From Nigrospora sphaerica (taxonomy: Eukaryota; Ascomycota; Sordariomycetes; Amphisphaeriales; Apiosporaceae): a DNA stretch of 64,000 nt. The notes under the pieces were generated by a model, which was not told the DNA's origin, did no database searches, and worked only from the letters and a program-made list of their open reading frames with translations. The DNA lies in contig JAGVVL010000001.1 in the NCBI GenBank assembly GCA_018287875.1, positions 3,224,001 to 3,288,000 on the forward strand, read 5' to 3'. Position 1 is the stretch's first letter. The number at the start of each line of letters is the position of its first letter. Below are positions 1 through 11,036 of this stretch, in pieces. A program made the position numbers and the translations under genes.

Positions 1-753
1 GCGCTGCGCAACTTCAAGATGTGGCGCAAGCCGGCAGAGGGCGAGGACGTCTACTCGACCACGTTCGACTACAACACGGTCTGCCTCAAGCTCCAGGTCG
101 AGTGCACGCACAACAAGGCCGCCGCGCCCGGCGAGACGGACCCGCGCAAGCTGTATCACAACGCCCACATATACGCCAAGGACCTCGTCTTCGACCCCGT
201 CGGCAACCAGGAGGAAGTCTTTGCCGGCGCCGGCGCCATCCGGCCCACGAACCCCGACATCCTCATCGCCAAGCTGCGCCCGCCGCAGAAGCTCGACATG
301 GAGATCCACATGCACAAGGGCATCGGCGCTGACCACGCCAAGTTCTCGCCCGTCGCCACAGCGAGCTACCGCCTGATGCCCACCATCCAGATCCTGCAGC
401 CCATCGTGGGCGCCGACGCCGAGAAGTTCCAGCAGTGCTTCATGCCCGGCGTTATTACGCTCGAGAAGGTGACGGCCGAGGAGGCCCGCCAGGGCGGCGC
501 ATTCGCGGGCCGCGAGGGCGAGCCCAAGGCCGTCGTTGCCAACCCTATGCTCGACACGGTCAGCCGCGAGGTGCTGCGCCACGACGAGTTCGCCGGCAAG
601 GTCAAGCTCGGCCGCCGCCGCGACCACTTCATCTTCTCCATCGAGAGCACCGGCCAGTGGGACAGCGACGAGCTCTTCCTCGAGTCGGTCAAGGAGCTCA
701 AGCGCAAGTGCGAGAAGCTGCGGCCCCAGGTGACCAACATGGTTCGGGGCTAA
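1..753 (+). CDS. RPC40: RNA polymerases I and III subunit AC40 (RPC40/POLR1C), 5'-truncated
   Basis: The reading frame is open from base 1 to the TAA ending at 753, so the 5' part of the gene lies outside the window (250 residues seen of an expected 350 or so). The visible part matches the C-terminal half of the alpha-like subunit shared by RNA polymerases I and III. Recognisable stretches are the segment around YHNAHIYAKDLVFDP, the insert region with the KLRPPQKLDMEIH strand, HMHKGIGADHAKFSPVATA (the alpha-subunit 'KG.G..HAK.SPV' signature) and the terminal helix SVKELKRKCEKLRPQV. In the family this subunit heterodimerises with AC19 to nucleate assembly of the two enzymes in the nucleus. No intron is needed in the visible part. 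Identification rests on the signature motif and is firm. Confidence 0.93.
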   Translation, partial: ALRNFKMWRKPAEGEDVYSTTFDYNTVCLKLQVECTHNKAAAPGETDPRKLYHNAHIYAKDLVFDPVGNQEEVFAGAGAIRPTNPDILIAKLRPPQKLDMEIHMHKGIGADHAKFSPVATASYRLMPTIQILQPIVGADAEKFQQCFMPGVITLEKVTAEEARQGGAFAGREGEPKAVVANPMLDTVSREVLRHDEFAGKVKLGRRRDHFIFSIESTGQWDSDELFLESVKELKRKCEKLRPQVTNMVRG

Positions 754-1613
754 CCCGACCCGGGGGAGGAAAAACAGGGGAAAGGGCCGGCCAAAGGCGG
801 GGTGCGTCATAAACTCAAGCGGCTTTTGCATTGTACGGAATACCATAGATGGCGTTTGTTGGGCCGGGGACGGGGGGTTTGAAAAGGAATTCGACCTGCA
901 CTTTGTTGCCTTTTTGTGTCTTGAAACCTTTTGTCATTTCGCCTCCCTCCCAATCCTACCGAAAGGCGATGGGGCCACGGGCGCCGCCTTTTCCTCCGGG
1001 GCCGCGCCAAGCCCACACGATTCGGTCCACAGCGCAGTTGGAAGACTGCCCGCTGCCAAAAAGCTGGGAAGGCGGGGGGGGGCACGCGCGCGCGAAACCA
1101 CCTCCTGCGCCGCCCTGTTCTACATCGCGACCGGATTTATCCGCACTTCCACCGGGCCGGACCCTGCTCGCCTGTCGTCGGAGCATCCAGGGCCGGAAAA
1201 GGCGGGGCGCCCAGCAAGAGAACACCCCCCGCGAGCGGTTCGCCGGTGGTCCGTTGCCTACGACGCCGTACTCCGCCACGTGGAACGAGAGGGGGACTAA
1301 CTTGCGGTACGGGGGCCCTGTGGCCTTCACTTCGGCGTGGAGGTGGACGATATACATTCGAGAGACCTCGCGGGGAGCCTGGCACACGTGTTTCGGTGCT
1401 GTCGGTTTCACAAAAGCCCCCCTTCATGGTGTAGGACTACCGAGAAAACGCTTCTAGGTTCATAAAAGTCCCACTTGGTAGGATCGTCCCAACTGCCACC
1501 AGATATCCAGCCCACACTGTAGCATGCCAATAGAATTATCCTTCGCCGACAAGATATCGGTGCCACATAGGTCGTCGTATCCCGAATCAGGCTGTCGCTT
1601 GCGTGCATGTAAC
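754..1613. other. Convergent intergenic stretch between RPC40 and the GH2 gene
   Basis: This holds the 3' flanks of two converging genes. Open frames of up to 200 codons cross it, but they are overlapping, arginine/proline-rich and without recognisable domains. I see no gene, tRNA or repeat. Confidence 0.6.
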
Positions 1614-3765
1614 CTATTGCTTGGCGATGCCGTCCAGGTAGATCTTGGCCGCCCGGTCCATGATCTTCTTCACCTCGGCGGCGTCGATCTTTTCGCGGCG
1701 GTCGAACGAGTACAACCCGTTGACCTCCTGTTCGATGTCGGTACTGTGAGAAGAGGGGGGGAGGTACAAAGTCAGTTCCACGGTTGGGATCTAGGGAGGG
1801 AGAGGGAATTTAGAAAAAGGGGGTTGGGGAGCGACGTGGAACCTACATTTGCGTCCACACCAGGCCCGAGATGTGGCCGGGCTTGATGACGGCCATGACG
1901 ATGGCCTCGATGCGGCGCAGCAGGTCCTGCGGGTCGCTCGCCGTCGTGTAGCCCCAATCACGCTCGCCCTTGGCATCCGGCTGGGCGGGCGCGATGTTGA
2001 CGCCGCCGAACTCGGAGCAGATGACGGGCGCGCCCGGACGGTGGCGGGCGCCGGAGTCGAGGCCCACGGGGCCGACGAAGAAGGGCCGGCCGGCGAGCTT
2101 GGTGCCCAGCGTGCTGTTGAGCGTGGCGTAGGCCTTCTCGAGCGCGGGCGCGTCGTTGTAGTCGTGGAAGGTCGACAGGTCGTCGCACACATGCTCCCAG
2201 CCGCAGTTGTCGTTGACTGGCCGCGTCGGGTCCAGGCTTTTGGTCAGGTAGTACAGCGACCGGATGTGGTTGCGCTGCTCGACGCTCTCTTGGAGCGCCG
2301 GGTAGGCCCAGCTCTCGTTAACGGGCGTCCAGACGACAATGCTGGGGTGGTTCACGTCCCGCTTGACCGCCTCGGTCCATTCCTGGTCGAAGCGCTGCAT
2401 GTACTCCTCGCTGAACTCGTACGCGTTGGCCATCTCGCCCCAGACCAGGAAGCCCAACTTGTCGGCCCAGTAGTAGAAGTACGGGTCCTCAAGCTTCTGG
2501 TGCTTGCGGCACCCGTTGAAGCCCATCTTCTTGGTCAGCTCGATGTCCAGCTTCAGACTCCCGGGCGAGGGCGGCGTGAGGCCCGTCTCGGGCCAGTAGC
2601 CCTGGTCCAGCGTCAGGATCTGGAAAAGCGGCTTGTCGTTCAGCCGGAACGTGCCATCGCCCGTCGTCGTGTTGATGGACCGCATGCCTGTGTACATGTC
2701 GACCTCGTCCAGTTGCGCGCCGGTCGAGTCGTAGAGCCGCAGCTTCAGGTCGTACAGTAGTGGGTGGTCCGGCGACCACAGCGCCAGGCCGTCCCGCCAG
2801 CAGCTGTCATCGTCCAGGGGTGCCGAGTCCGTCAAGTCCGCGGGAAGCTCCTTGTGCTTCTCGGCAGACACCTTAAGGCTCAGGTCCAGCCGGACGTAGT
2901 CCTTGTCCTTGGGCAGGGCCTGGCGCGCCTTGCCGACGCTGACGCCGCCGATGCTGCCCTCGATTTCGACATCGTACTTGGCCCCGGCCCGCCGTCCTAG
3001 GATGCACACCTTGGACTTCAGGATACCCGTCTCGATGTCGTTGCTCCGCAGCACAGTCCCGTGGGAGCTGTCGGCGATGCGCGTCCTCGGCACCACCTCC
3101 AACCAGACGTTCTGCCAGATGCCGCTGGTGGGCGTGTAGAAGATGCTCTCCGGGATGGGTGCCCAATACTGCTTGCCGCGCGGCTGCTCCAGGTCGCTGG
3201 GCGAGTCCCGCACCCGCATCACGAGCTTGGCAGTGCCGTGTTTGGCGAGCACTTCGGTCACGTCGACGTCGAACGGCACGTGACCGCCGCGGTGGCTGCC
3301 GACGTACTCTCCGCCCACCCAGACGGTGGCCTCATAGTCCACAGCCCCGAAGCGCAAGGCCACGCGGTGGCCCTGCTCGACGTCGCTCCGGGCCCGGGGC
3401 TCCTCAAGCACCGTCTCGTACCACAAGATCTCGTGGGCCTCGTTGAGGCCCCAGCCCGACGCCGGCGTCTGGAAGGCGAAGGGAATCTTGATGGGCTTCT
3501 TTTCGTGCTGAGTGACACCCTCCTTGGCCGTCGTGAACCCCTTGGAACTGAGTTCAGGGAAGGCCGCGAGTTTTTGGATCTCGGCCTCGGATTGCTCGGC
3601 CGATGACACCGTGACCTTCTCGGGCGGGCCGTGGATGTGCCAGCCCTCACTCAACCCGATGTCCTGGTCGTCAAACAAGAGCGACCATGGCTGGTCATTG
3701 AGCAGTGTCCACTTCTGGTTGGGACGGATGAAGTCGGGGCGGGGGTAGGTGGCAGATAGCGCCAT
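1614..3765 (-). CDS. Glycoside hydrolase family 2 (beta-glucuronidase/beta-galactosidase-like)
   Basis: Two exons, 3765-1847 and 1743-1614, are joined across a 103-nt intron (donor GTAGGT, acceptor CTCACAG). Splicing turns an in-frame TAG into the family-typical ...WTQITDIEQEVNGLYS and gives 682 residues. Order of domains: N-terminal sugar-binding jelly roll (about 20-210, including WVGGEYVGSHRGGHVPFD), an immunoglobulin-like domain (about 215-370) and a TIM barrel. The acid/base residue is Glu484 in VVWTPVNESW, and the nucleophile is Glu585 in ICSEFGG. There is no signal peptide, so the enzyme is probably intracellular and hydrolyses beta-glycosides. The exact substrate cannot be read from sequence. 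The start ATG at 3765 is the first in frame, with GCC ATT on the complementary side. A CGG-N15-CCG palindrome lies about 600 bp upstream. Confidence 0.9.
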
Positions 3766-4022
3766 TGTGTATGTATATGTGACTGTGTAGATGTGTGCGC
3801 GCCTGTACGCTTGCTGCCTAAGAAGTAGATAGAGGCTCTATCCACCTAACCTGGGTAGGTATGCCTTGACTGGGGAGGGTTGGATATGAGGACGGCGGGA
3901 AGGAAAGCGAAGGAGATCCGGCTCTTTCTGGTTGAGAACGAACAGTCCCAATATTGTCCGGGGGGTTGACGTGGCAGGCGGTACGTGTGTAGGACACCAA
4001 TACTGCTACTGCCACTACTATT

Positions 4023-4073
4023 GCAGCGGCAGCAGCAGCAACAGCGGCGGCGGCAGCGGCAGCAGCAGCAGCT
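4023..4073. repeat. (GCN)n trinucleotide microsatellite
   Basis: An imperfect run of agc/ggc/aac triplets lies upstream of the GH2 gene. It produces poly-Ala, poly-Ser/Gly and poly-Cys artefact frames on both strands. It has no coding context. Confidence 0.85.
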
Positions 4074-4369
4074 ATGCCAAGTACCTCGCACAGTACATCC
4101 AACGTAGTCTTACGAGGAGGTAGTCAACAAGGCCACAAGCAGGCGAGCAAGGAAACCTGCTGACCCATCAAACCTTCTTCCTCGTCCACGCCCATCCCCT
4201 ACTCGGCCAAACTAGCTTCACGATCGGGTCCGTTGCATTTGCGTGAAACGCGCGGCATGGGGAATCTGACGTCACTCACGCCCAATAGCAGTCTTCTCGC
4301 CGTCGAAAACTGGACTGGCTTCTCCAGATCTCTCTGCCACCCGGAAGGCAAGCCTTGCGCGTCGCCGGG

Positions 4370-4390
4370 CGGTATACACCGTGTATACCG
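4370..4390. promoter_or_regulatory. CGG-N15-CCG palindrome, candidate Zn2Cys6 factor site
   Basis: The 21-mer has two perfect 10-bp arms (CGGTATACAC and GTGTATACCG) around one central base. Inverted CGG/CCG triplets at fixed spacing are the usual operator layout of fungal Zn2Cys6 dimers. It sits about 605 bp upstream of the GH2 start. The assignment as an operator is inferred; the palindrome itself is plain in the sequence. Confidence 0.4.
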
Positions 4391-4873
4391 TGCCGGCTAC
4401 AGTTTCCTTAGTCAACGCGCCGGCGTGGAGGGGCTCTTTTGCTTGTGTAGCCAATTGCTTTTGACTAGAGGCCATCAGGGTCCGCCGCCCCATTTGGCGA
4501 GGGGACAGGGGGGATCGGCAATCCTCCGAACCTTTATACTTGGAAACAGGCACAGGTAAGCCACTGTGAAGGCATCTAGAAGTATGCAGGTACCCAAGAT
4601 TGCGTGTAGCCTTGTTGCCCGGATCCTCCTCTGGCCTGCCGTTCTGTCCTAGCATTCATGCATACATCGAACGAAGCACCACACAGTAACATCGGCCGGC
4701 GTCCTCTCTTCGTTCGTCATCATCTTGTTCGTTCCAGTCGGATATACTACCCGTGCTAACCAGCGGATCGTTGCAGCGCCATATCGCCATCCATCACGCC
4801 TTGTAAATCATCCTTCAACCTTTTCCCAACCATAAACCCGACTGGCAGACCCCTCGTCCCGAACCCATCACCA

Positions 4874-7800
4874 CTAGGCCGCACGTGTGACTCTACGCAC
4901 GTTGCGCCGGGCACCCTCACCCGAAATCAAAACAACGCCTTCCATCTCCAAGGCGCGCATCGTTTCGGCGAAATCCGCCGGCTCGACGGCAATACTGGCG
5001 CCCTCACTGAGCCGTCTGCTGAGCTCGCTCCATCGCACCGTCTGGCCGCTGCTCGTCATTTCGTCCAGAAGTCCCAGAACGGCCGACTTCAGCTCCTCCA
5101 GCCGCTTGCGATCGGCAGACGTCGTGCCTTCGGTGAGCATGCTCATATCGATCCTGCCCTGGGAATCCGTCGCCGCCGTCTTCAATGCCGCTTGGATGAG
5201 ACGGTAGGCCTCCTCGACATCGTCCTTGGTGACTTTCGTGGCGAGTCGCATTTTGGCGTGCGCCTCAGCAAGCCGGATCATCGACTCGAGCTGACGCGTC
5301 GTGGCCGTGATACGCTTCTCGGCAGCACGCACGTCTTGTCCGAGCTTGCGCATCTTGACGTAGTTCTCCACGAGGGCCTCGGCGGCCTCGGCCGTAATGG
5401 TGGGATGCACATAGGCCCGCGCGTACGAGATGTAGGCCGTCAGAAATTCAACATCCTGCCGTCCTGGTTAGTACCATGCCGTAACATGAAGCGACACCTC
5501 GACCTACCAAGATTTCGTTGCTCGATTGGGCCGTCTCCGGCTTGTCCTCCATATACATAGATAGGAGATGGCGTGCCAGCTTTTTGTCAGTGGCATCGTC
5601 GACACGGTCCAGAATCAGGTAGACCAGGTCAAAACGCGACAACAGGGTTGGGGGCAGGTCGATGTTCTGCGGCACAGGCAGGTCTGGGTTATAGCGCGAG
5701 CCGATAGGGTTAGCCGACGCAAGAATGCTGGTTCGCGCGTTCAACGTCGTGATGATGCCTGCCTTGGCTACTGACACCGTCTGCTGCTCCATCACTTCGT
5801 GAAGGACCGAGCGAGTCGAGTCCGACATCTTGTCAAACTCGTCGATGCAGCAGACACCGCCGTCGGACAGCACGAGTGCACCGGACTCCAGCACCAGCTG
5901 GCGTGTCTCGGGGTCGCGAGAGACATACGCTGTCAGACCGACGGCAGACGATCCCTTACCGCTGGTGTAGATACCGCGTGGGGCAATCTTGTGTACATAT
6001 CTCAACAACTGGGACTTGGCAGTTGAGGGGTCGCCACAGAGGAGCACGTTGATGTCGCCACGGTATTTGGGGCTGCCTCCTTTCTGGAACGTCTTGTTGG
6101 TACCGCCAAACATCTGCAGAAGGATGCCCTTCTTGACGTCGTCGTGCTCGAAAATCGAGGGCGCCAGCGAGCGAGATAGAAGATCGTAGATGTCGGGCCG
6201 CGCGCCCGTAGCCTTGATTTTTTCTTCCATTTCAGGGGTGATTTTACGCGTCTCTTCGAGGTTGTTGGCGGGATCGTTGGGCTGGTCATCCAAGATGGAA
6301 GGATCGGTGCCCATACGCTTGTCGTCGACTTTGGCAATGTGAACGACGTCGACAAAGGTCTTAAAGACACTCTTGACCGTTCTCATCCGAGGGTTCACCC
6401 GCACGGGACTGACGCGGTAAATACCGGTAATCACCACGCGGTCGCCGGCCTTGCAGAAGTCGACCAGCTCGTTGTAAACGCAGATGGAAACGGAGTGAGG
6501 CGTCTGACCGGCAGGCACAGCATCCGGGGTCTCCTGCAGCTTAATGACTTGCTTGTCCTCGAACTCGCAACGATTGTGGATAATCTGCATCGAATTTTTG
6601 GACTCGCACCGGGGTCGAGGGCAAACAGTCGGCTCGCGAATCTTGCCACGGTCGAGACCGACCACCACAGAGTGGTTGCAGACATTGCATCGGAAGAAAG
6701 CCTGCTTCATATCCGGAATGACAGGCGTTGTCCGGATGACAAGTCCCTTGATACTAATGAGCTTATCCATGTCGGACGGGTTCAAGTCTCGCATGTTGGT
6801 GACCTCGTCGAGAGCGAAGGGCCGGACCACGTAAGTTTCATCCGTGACTTGGTCCTCCAAAGTAGGCCCTTGCTGTTGGCGCGGCGTGGCTGTTGGCTCT
6901 TCGTTTCGTTCCGAGCTGGGAAACTGCATGTCGGAGCTTGGCGCGGCGCTGAGGCGGGAAGTCGGGGCGCCATTGCTCTGGCTGCGCTGGCGAGCCATCT
7001 CTGCCTGGGCCAGCTCGATCATGATATCGTGCACAGACTGGTCCATGAGAGGAATAATTTCTTGGGGGTAGTTCTGGATCTGGTGCCACATCTTCACGGT
7101 GGGCGGGTAGAGTTTGAAATCGCGGATGTCGACGTAGAGGACCTTCTGTCCAAGGAGGAGCATGTTGTTCAGGTCCTCCCAGTAGGGCTTGGTAGTAGCA
7201 GCAGGGTCGGCATCGGTCTGCTCCGTCGTCATGCCATCGCGCCACATACGGTACTTGCTGGTAAAGTTCCTCAAGAAGTCCTTAAAGGAAGCATAAGTAT
7301 CTTCAACCGAAACGGTAGTTCCCCAAACGGCGGCATCGCCGACACCGCCCAGGACGTCGGCCTGGGATGTATTGGGGTCGAGATTGGAGAAAGAGGCGGC
7401 GTCCGAGTGGAACTCTCGGACAACACGACCTGTCTCGTCCAGCACCACCCGGCTGCTAGCACGGGGACCGCCGCTGAAGATCTCCGAGTTGATGTCACCT
7501 CGTCGGCTGCGCCTGGCCCTTGGTGTGTTCCCGGAACCCACAAAGAGGTTGCTGCTTTCGCTCCGCAGGTCAGATTGAAGACCCAGGGCTCGTCCCGGGC
7601 TGGAGCTGGGCTCATATCGGATAGGAGAAGACTCTGCCATGGGTTAGCTGGGTTTTCCGTCTCATCAAGATCGCGGCAGACAACACATACCCCCCACGAG
7701 AGGAGCCCCGCTGGCTCGCGGTGTCCTGTCGCCGTCGTTCTGACTTTCATTCCTCGTGGTCTGGGAGTTGGTCATGTGCCGCAGGGGCGAGCTGGGGGCG

Positions 7801-8063
7801 GCACCGGGGTCGGCATGGCTCTGGCTCTGGCTCTCCGTGTTGTGGCGAATGGGAGATGAGGGATCTTCGTTGGCAGGAGAGGATTGGTAGAACAGTGGAC
7901 TCGATGCCAACTGCGACGAGCGCGTGTTGCGCGGCGTAGAGACAGCTTGCGAAGGACCACTGCCGTTGGCGGGGCTACTTTGAGGCGCTTGAGAGTTCCG
8001 CGTGCTCCTGCGAGGCGTGGCCGATTGAGAGTTGCGCGTGCGGCGCTGGGACGGGGAAGACAT
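4874..8063 (-). CDS. MCM4: DNA replication licensing factor MCM4
   Basis: Three exons: 8063-7691, 7633-5508 and 5455-4874. The introns are 57 nt (GTATGT...GCTAACCCATGGCAG) and 52 nt (GTAGGT...ACTAACCAGGACGGCAG). They give 1026 residues. The N-terminal 170 or so residues are Ser/Thr/Arg-rich and disordered (SPSQRRTRNSQ, repeated SP sites), typical of the CDK/DDK-target tail of Mcm4. Next comes the MCM N-terminal OB domain with a zinc finger (CNVCNHS ... CPRPRC). The AAA+ core has Walker A GDPSTAKSQ (Lys664), Walker B CCIDEFDKM and the arginine finger SRFDLVY. A winged-helix C-terminus ends VRRVTRAA. MCM4 is one of six subunits of the MCM2-7 helicase loaded at replication origins. The gene is divergent from coatomer zeta, and its promoter carries ACGCGT boxes. 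Confidence 0.96.
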
Positions 8064-8682
8064 GGCGATTGTGGCCCAGAGTTTTGTGCACCTGGAGGTC
8101 CAAGCACTGCGTGTGTGTCTCTGGCGATGAGGAACGAGACGGGAATGTGGAAATAGCTGCGACGTTGGCAACGGCGGGGGGCGGGACAACGGAGGGCGGG
8201 AAAGATTTGGGTGGGCTGGCCCGTCGCTATCGACGCGAAAGAACGCGTCGGCTGCCCGCGAACCGCGCAACCGCGTTAAGTGCCTGCAGGGGTTTACGAC
8301 AGGGGTCGTCGCGACCAAGTAGCGGATCGCGCCTTAATAAAAGTCCGACGCGTGAATGCCAATTGAAGAGCTAAGCGTGTAAAACACTACGTATCCTCTC
8401 GGCGGGCTACGATGTACCCTGAAGCGTCCCCAGACATACGCGACTGGCGCCAGACGGTACGTACTGGGCCTCCCCTGGGAAGGTGACAGTGGGGCGCTTA
8501 GGTATCGTCTGCCTATCAGTCGCAACCAACTGGTGTTCCAATCCCATACCGCCCGCCTGCGACTTGCGACCGGACAGAGTAGACCAGCTGGGGTCGACAT
8601 CGACGACGACAACAACCACCAAACCAACCGCCCATCGCACCCAAGCTCACTTCAGACGGCGCCGCCGAACCGACCACCCAAC
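8064..8682. promoter_or_regulatory. Divergent promoter, MCM4 / coatomer zeta, with MCB-type elements
   Basis: This 619-bp shared upstream region contains two exact MluI cell-cycle boxes, ACGCGT at 8243-8248 and 8348-8353, and GACGCGAAA at 8232-8240. The last resembles the TTTCGCGTC E2F/SBF-type site when read on the minus strand. All lie 170-290 bp before the MCM4 start. MCB sites bound by MBF drive G1/S expression of MCM genes in yeasts. The same role here is inference. Confidence 0.6.
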
Positions 8683-9575
8683 ATGTCTCCAGGAATGTCC
8701 CTCTTCTCCGTCAATGCCATCATCATCCTCAGCACCGACGATGGCAGCCGGATATTCGCCAAATACTACAACCACAACCAAACCCCTGGCACCGCCGGCA
8801 GTACGTCGCATCTGGGACCCGTCCTGCCCCCAAATTACTAACCAAAAAACCCCCCCTCCAGTTGCCTCGAGCACCCCGAGCGGTCCCTACCCCGATTTCA
8901 AGTCCCAGAAGACCTTTGAGAAGGGCCTGTTAGACAAGACGATCAAGCAGGTGAGCACTGAGTTTCTCTACCGCGCCGACCGCCGGGCCCCAGCTTACGC
9001 TGGCCACATAACAGACGGGCGACATCATCCTCTACGACAACCGCATTGTGCTGTACAAGATGGAGTCGGACGTGATGATGTATGTTGTTGGCGACGTGTC
9101 TGAGAACGAGGTGTTGCTGTACAACGTTATTCTCGCCCTGCGCGACTCGCTGCACCTGTAAGTCGTGTACCGAACCCCGGTTGACTTGTAGAGTCATCGC
9201 TGACCATCTATGCCACAGCCTCTTCAAGTGGGTTGTTCCTCGGAATCCAGAGCGCTGCGTGTAGAATGCTAAACGGCACAGGCAATCCGTCGATAAGCGG
9301 ACCATCATTGAGAACTACGACCTCGTCTCCCTGGCCATCGACGAAATCGTCGACGACGGCATCAGTGAGTGGAATCGCAGCCGGCGATGGCGGCACCACA
9401 AGCTAATCCCCGTGTAGTCCTGGAGACAGACCCCACCGTCATCCTGACCCGAGTGAGCAAAGCGCCGTCACAAGACGTGAACCTGGGCCGGATCGACCTC
9501 AGCGAGCAGGGCGTCAACAACCTTGCACAGCTAGGAAAGGCGAAATTGACCGAGTGGATGAGACAGGGGCTGTGA
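8683..9575 (+). CDS. RET3: Coatomer subunit zeta (COPI, RET3)
   Basis: Six exons: 8683-8800, 8862-8950, 9015-9157, 9219-9227, 9282-9364 and 9418-9575, with GT-AG introns of 53-64 nt. The total is 600 nt, or 199 residues. The product starts MSPGMSLFSVNAIIILSTDD and has the longin-like fold of zeta/sigma adaptors. Family landmarks include GSRIFAKYY, the DIILYDNRIVLYK strand, VGDVSENEVLLYNVILALRDSL and NYDLVSLAIDEIVDDGIIL. Zeta pairs with gamma-COP in the COPI coat, which carries retrograde Golgi-to-ER cargo. Exon 4 is only 9 nt and encodes part of the conserved LHLLFKQSVDKR helix. Skipping it would delete three residues but keep the frame. The start chosen is the first ATG of this frame; Met5 is an alternative. 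Confidence 0.93.
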
Positions 9576-9713
9576 GGGGGGGACGCATTCTGCATCTACC
9601 TACATATCGCAGTAGAGCGTTGGGCTTGGCGTTGGTAAAAGTTATTGGTCTCCCACCCCGCGGGGGGCCTCTCTATGCGGAGCATCTTTGCTCCCAGGCC
9701 TATTCTATCTAGT

Positions 9714-11036
9714 CTAGGACCGAATATCAGAAGCTGCCTTGCGCAGCCTGTTCATGACCGCAGCCGCCAAGTCGACGTGGTCGGGTATCCCTTCCACGAA
9801 AATGAAATCGACTCGCCTCCTGTCCAGTTCGCGCAACGCCGAAAATAGCCCCTGTGCAGCGCTTTTGGCGTCCGGGCCAATGCTGATATCGAACAGCTTT
9901 CCCACAACCTTGTTGGGAGCAGCGTCAGCAAGCTCAGCTTCCTGGACATGGACCTCGACCTCCATGTCGGCCGTGTCGGGGGATCCCCCAGACTGGAGGG
10001 GGCCGCACTTCAGACCAGCCGCTGGCGCCCAATGCCTTGTCCGAATGATACCAACCACCAGATCTCTACCTTGTTCTTGAATCTGGCGCATGCTATCGGC
10101 GTCTGCGGGACCGACGCCCTTGCTTCCCGCGGCGTAGGTTGGCTCATAAAGAATGACGGTGGCCCGGGGGCTGTAATGTTTGTACTTCATGCCTGGGGCT
10201 CTCGGTGCTTCTTTTCCCACCTCGCTGCGATCCTTGTAGGCCTTCTCGACCTTTTCCCAGCCCGGGCAGCTGCGGATTTCTTCCAGGCTGACCCCTCCCG
10301 GCCGCAAGATGACGGGGGGGTCGCAAAGGCCGTCGACGACAGTGCTCTCGACCCCGACTTGACACGAGCCGCCATCCAGGATGAGCTCGATCCGCCCGTT
10401 CATATCCTCAAGCACATCGCTGGCTGTCGTCGCCGATGGCCGAGTCGACGCGTTCGCCGAGGGGGCGGCCAGGGGCGCCCCTGTTAATTTGATGAGAGAG
10501 AGGGCAAGGGGGGACAACGGCATCCTCGCGCCGAAGCTGCCGAGGCCTGCGGTGACCTCGGGGGCCAGCTTAGATGAGCCGGGAACCGGCATCAGCATCG
10601 TCAAGGGCCCGGGCCAGAAGCGACTGATGAGCGGCTTGTAGATGTCTGGTATCGGGTCTCTTTGCCCGTCGGGCACTCCGTTTGTCGCTTCCCCGGGCGC
10701 TAGAAGCCCTCGTAGCATGTGCAGGTCGGACACATGAACAATCAACGGGTTGTCCGAGGGCCGGCCCTTGGCGGTATAAATGCCCCTTACGGACGCGCTC
10801 CTCGTGGCGTCAGCCCCCAGGCCATACACCGTCTCGGTGGGAAAGCCGACGGGCAGATCCTTGGATTGCAGGTAACTCGCGGCCTCTTGAAGCACCTTGA
10901 CGCTCGCCGAGCCGTCTGTCGAAACATCCCACGTGCTCAAGCGCTCGATGCCGGGGGCGTCCCTAAACTGGCCCAGCGGGTCTTTTCCGACCTTCAACAC
11001 GCGGGTGCTCACCCGCGATGGCAGGTTTTGCGCCAT
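9714..11036 (-). CDS. SUA5: Threonylcarbamoyl-AMP synthase SUA5 (YrdC/Sua5 family)
   Basis: A single exon encodes 440 residues. The YrdC domain spans about residues 45-250, with GFPTETVYGLGADA, YTAKGRPSDNPLIVHVSDL and the nucleotide-binding PLAAPSANASTRPS segment. A linker containing APGMKYKHYSPRA leads to the C-terminal SUA5 Rossmann-like domain (about 290-435). The enzyme makes L-threonylcarbamoyl-AMP from threonine, bicarbonate and ATP, the first step of t6A37 formation on ANN-decoding tRNAs. Two-domain length is usual for fungal Sua5. The start is the ATG at 11036 (ATGGCGCAAAAC). The gene is convergent with coatomer zeta, with only 138 bp between stops, and divergent from COG4. Confidence 0.95.
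   Translation of the reverse strand: MAQNLPSRVSTRVLKVGKDPLGQFRDAPGIERLSTWDVSTDGSASVKVLQEAASYLQSKDLPVGFPTETVYGLGADATRSASVRGIYTAKGRPSDNPLIVHVSDLHMLRGLLAPGEATNGVPDGQRDPIPDIYKPLISRFWPGPLTMLMPVPGSSKLAPEVTAGLGSFGARMPLSPLALSLIKLTGAPLAAPSANASTRPSATTASDVLEDMNGRIELILDGGSCQVGVESTVVDGLCDPPVILRPGGVSLEEIRSCPGWEKVEKAYKDRSEVGKEAPRAPGMKYKHYSPRATVILYEPTYAAGSKGVGPADADSMRQIQEQGRDLVVGIIRTRHWAPAAGLKCGPLQSGGSPDTADMEVEVHVQEAELADAAPNKVVGKLFDISIGPDAKSAAQGLFSALRELDRRRVDFIFVEGIPDHVDLAAAVMNRLRKAASDIRS

Larger units (their letters stand above)
3766..4873. other. Intergenic stretch, GH2 promoter side and MCM4 3' flank
   Basis: No convincing gene. It contains a GCN-type trinucleotide repeat at about 4023-4073, which explains the alanine/glycine/serine-rich open frames there, and a 21-bp perfect-arm palindrome at 4370-4390. 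Both are listed separately. Confidence 0.6.

Noticed and set aside
3818..4123. Poly-alanine, poly-cysteine and poly-serine/glycine open frames on both strands
   Set aside because: All arise from the same GCN trinucleotide microsatellite.
6339..7859. 506-codon open frame on the plus strand
   Set aside because: Antisense to MCM4 exon 2. It reflects GC-rich codon structure, has no domain, and the MCM4 reading is certain.
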